Origin: JAEZKC01 sp046546375
Lineage (GTDB): Bacteria > Fibrobacterota > Chitinivibrionia > Chitinivibrionales > Chitinispirillaceae
NCBI GenBank assembly: GCA_046546375.1
Contig: JBKGXV010000150.1
Span: 1 to 5,516, forward strand
Direction of reading: 5' to 3'
DNA length: 5,516 bases
Part shown: positions 4,929 through 5,516 of the stretch, piece by piece
How positions within the stretch are numbered: the stretch's first letter is position 1
How the letters are laid out: every line of letters begins with the position of its first letter
Program-made: the position numbers and the translations under genes
Notes under the pieces: generated by a model
Database searches by the model: none
Seen by the model: the letters and a program-made list of their open reading frames with translations, nothing else
What the model was told of the DNA's origin: nothing

Positions 4929-5516
4929 ATGAGTGACAGGCTGAAAAGGAAGCAAAGTTCTCTACCGGATATGGATCTCAAGGTCTTTATGAATCTAATG
5001 GTGGTGCTCATTCCCATGCTTCTGGTCTCCGCGGAATTCGCAAGGGTTTCCGTGATCGACATCTCTCTTCCCAAAAAGAGAGGGAGCACTCCCAATGAGG
5101 GTGATAAAAGCCGGGCTAGGGAAAGTGAGCTTTTGAAATTGACAGCTATCATTACCGATTCTGCATTGACCCTTGGTGCGAAAGAAGGGTTTCTGCCGAG
5201 TATTCATTATAAGGAATATCACAAGTATATAACAAACGAGGACAATGCCGAACTGATCATTCCTGTTGAGACCGGAAAAAACGCAGATCATTCCACCACC
5301 GGCCGCCAACTTCATGCTTCAGAGCGCAGCGAAATACTGCTCTATGCGTGTAATGAAAATGGAGAGGTCAAGCAGTGTCTGTATACTCGGTTCGGAGAAC
5401 TGCTTCTGAATGCACAAAATGAGCCTGTAACAGAAGTGAAAAGGGGTGATGAGGTGTATACCTTGACAAATCCCAAAAGGCTTGTGCTCGTGAAAAATCC
5501 GGATGACTTCGTATCA
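4929..5516 (+). CDS. ExbD/TolR-like biopolymer transport protein, partial (196+ aa)
   Basis: This is the N-terminal part of an ExbD/TolR-type protein; the frame is open to the window edge with no stop. Such proteins have one membrane helix and a periplasmic domain, and work with an ExbB/TolQ partner to pass proton-motive force to the outer membrane. The layout fits: a basic cytoplasmic start (RLKRK, 4-8), DMDLKVFMNLMVV (14-26), a hydrophobic segment to about residue 36, then ISLPKKRG (45-52) and a periplasmic region with LKLTAIITDSALTLG (69-83). The segment after about 90 is longer than in compact ExbD (about 140 aa in total). Asn22 stands where ExbD and TolR carry the essential membrane Asp. 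GGGAGG (4918-4923) precedes the ATG by 5 nt. No exbB is visible in the window; it could lie outside. The assignment rests on the N-terminal pattern, so a more distant single-helix envelope protein is possible. Confidence 0.68.
   Translation, partial: MSDRLKRKQSSLPDMDLKVFMNLMVVLIPMLLVSAEFARVSVIDISLPKKRGSTPNEGDKSRARESELLKLTAIITDSALTLGAKEGFLPSIHYKEYHKYITNEDNAELIIPVETGKNADHSTTGRQLHASERSEILLYACNENGEVKQCLYTRFGELLLNAQNEPVTEVKRGDEVYTLTNPKRLVLVKNPDDFVS

Noticed and set aside
4891..4932. 13-codon frame MKRKKRVQKGRRL whose stop overlaps the ExbD-like ATG (ATGA)
   Set aside because: It could be a leader peptide, but it has no clear ribosome-binding site and its AGGGAGG codons are simply the ribosome-binding site of the next gene.

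Overview
This 5.5 kb window looks like ordinary chromosome from a Gram-negative, probably anaerobic bacterium. It holds a secreted beta-barrel-like protein, an ExbD/TolR-type protein and a low-potential [4Fe-4S] ferredoxin. The ExbD variant and an archaeal-length sn-glycerol-1-phosphate dehydrogenase bring to mind the FCB superphylum (for example Fibrobacterota or relatives), but this placement is a guess. No tRNA, rRNA, CRISPR array, insertion sequence or prophage gene is visible.

Layout, left to right. (1) Positions 2-659, minus strand: fxsA (membrane protein) followed by a 63-residue ferredoxin, 73 bp apart and possibly co-transcribed. (2) Positions 660-1176: the fxsA upstream region with a 19-bp dyad, then a frameshifted and truncated remnant of an M42/M20-like metallopeptidase on the plus strand. 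(3) Positions 1177-1977, plus strand: a secreted DUF547-family protein. (4) Positions 1978-2145: a convergent intergenic stretch with a REP-like hairpin that reads as an intrinsic terminator for the minus strand. (5) Positions 2146-3975, minus strand: a tight two-gene operon, a HAD-IIA phosphatase followed 3 nt later by sn-glycerol-1-phosphate dehydrogenase. (6) Positions 3976-4164: a divergent promoter region in which both leaders carry the same 8-nt word close to the start codon. (7) Positions 4165-4791, plus strand: an outer-membrane beta-barrel-like protein with an acidic, proline-rich linker, followed by an intrinsic terminator. (8) Positions 4929-5516, plus strand: an ExbD/TolR-like protein that runs off the window end and has Asn where the proton-carrying Asp is expected.

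How the genes work together. The dehydrogenase/phosphatase pair is the clearest functional unit. The dehydrogenase should interconvert dihydroxyacetone phosphate and sn-glycerol-1-phosphate, the glycerol-phosphate stereoisomer of archaeal lipids. The phosphatase could remove the phosphate from this or a related small phosphoester. The barrel protein and the ExbD-like protein both belong to the envelope, but the terminator between them argues for separate transcripts. I found no complete undescribed system. The most useful leads are the G1P operon, the Asp-to-Asn ExbD variant and the peptidase remnant.
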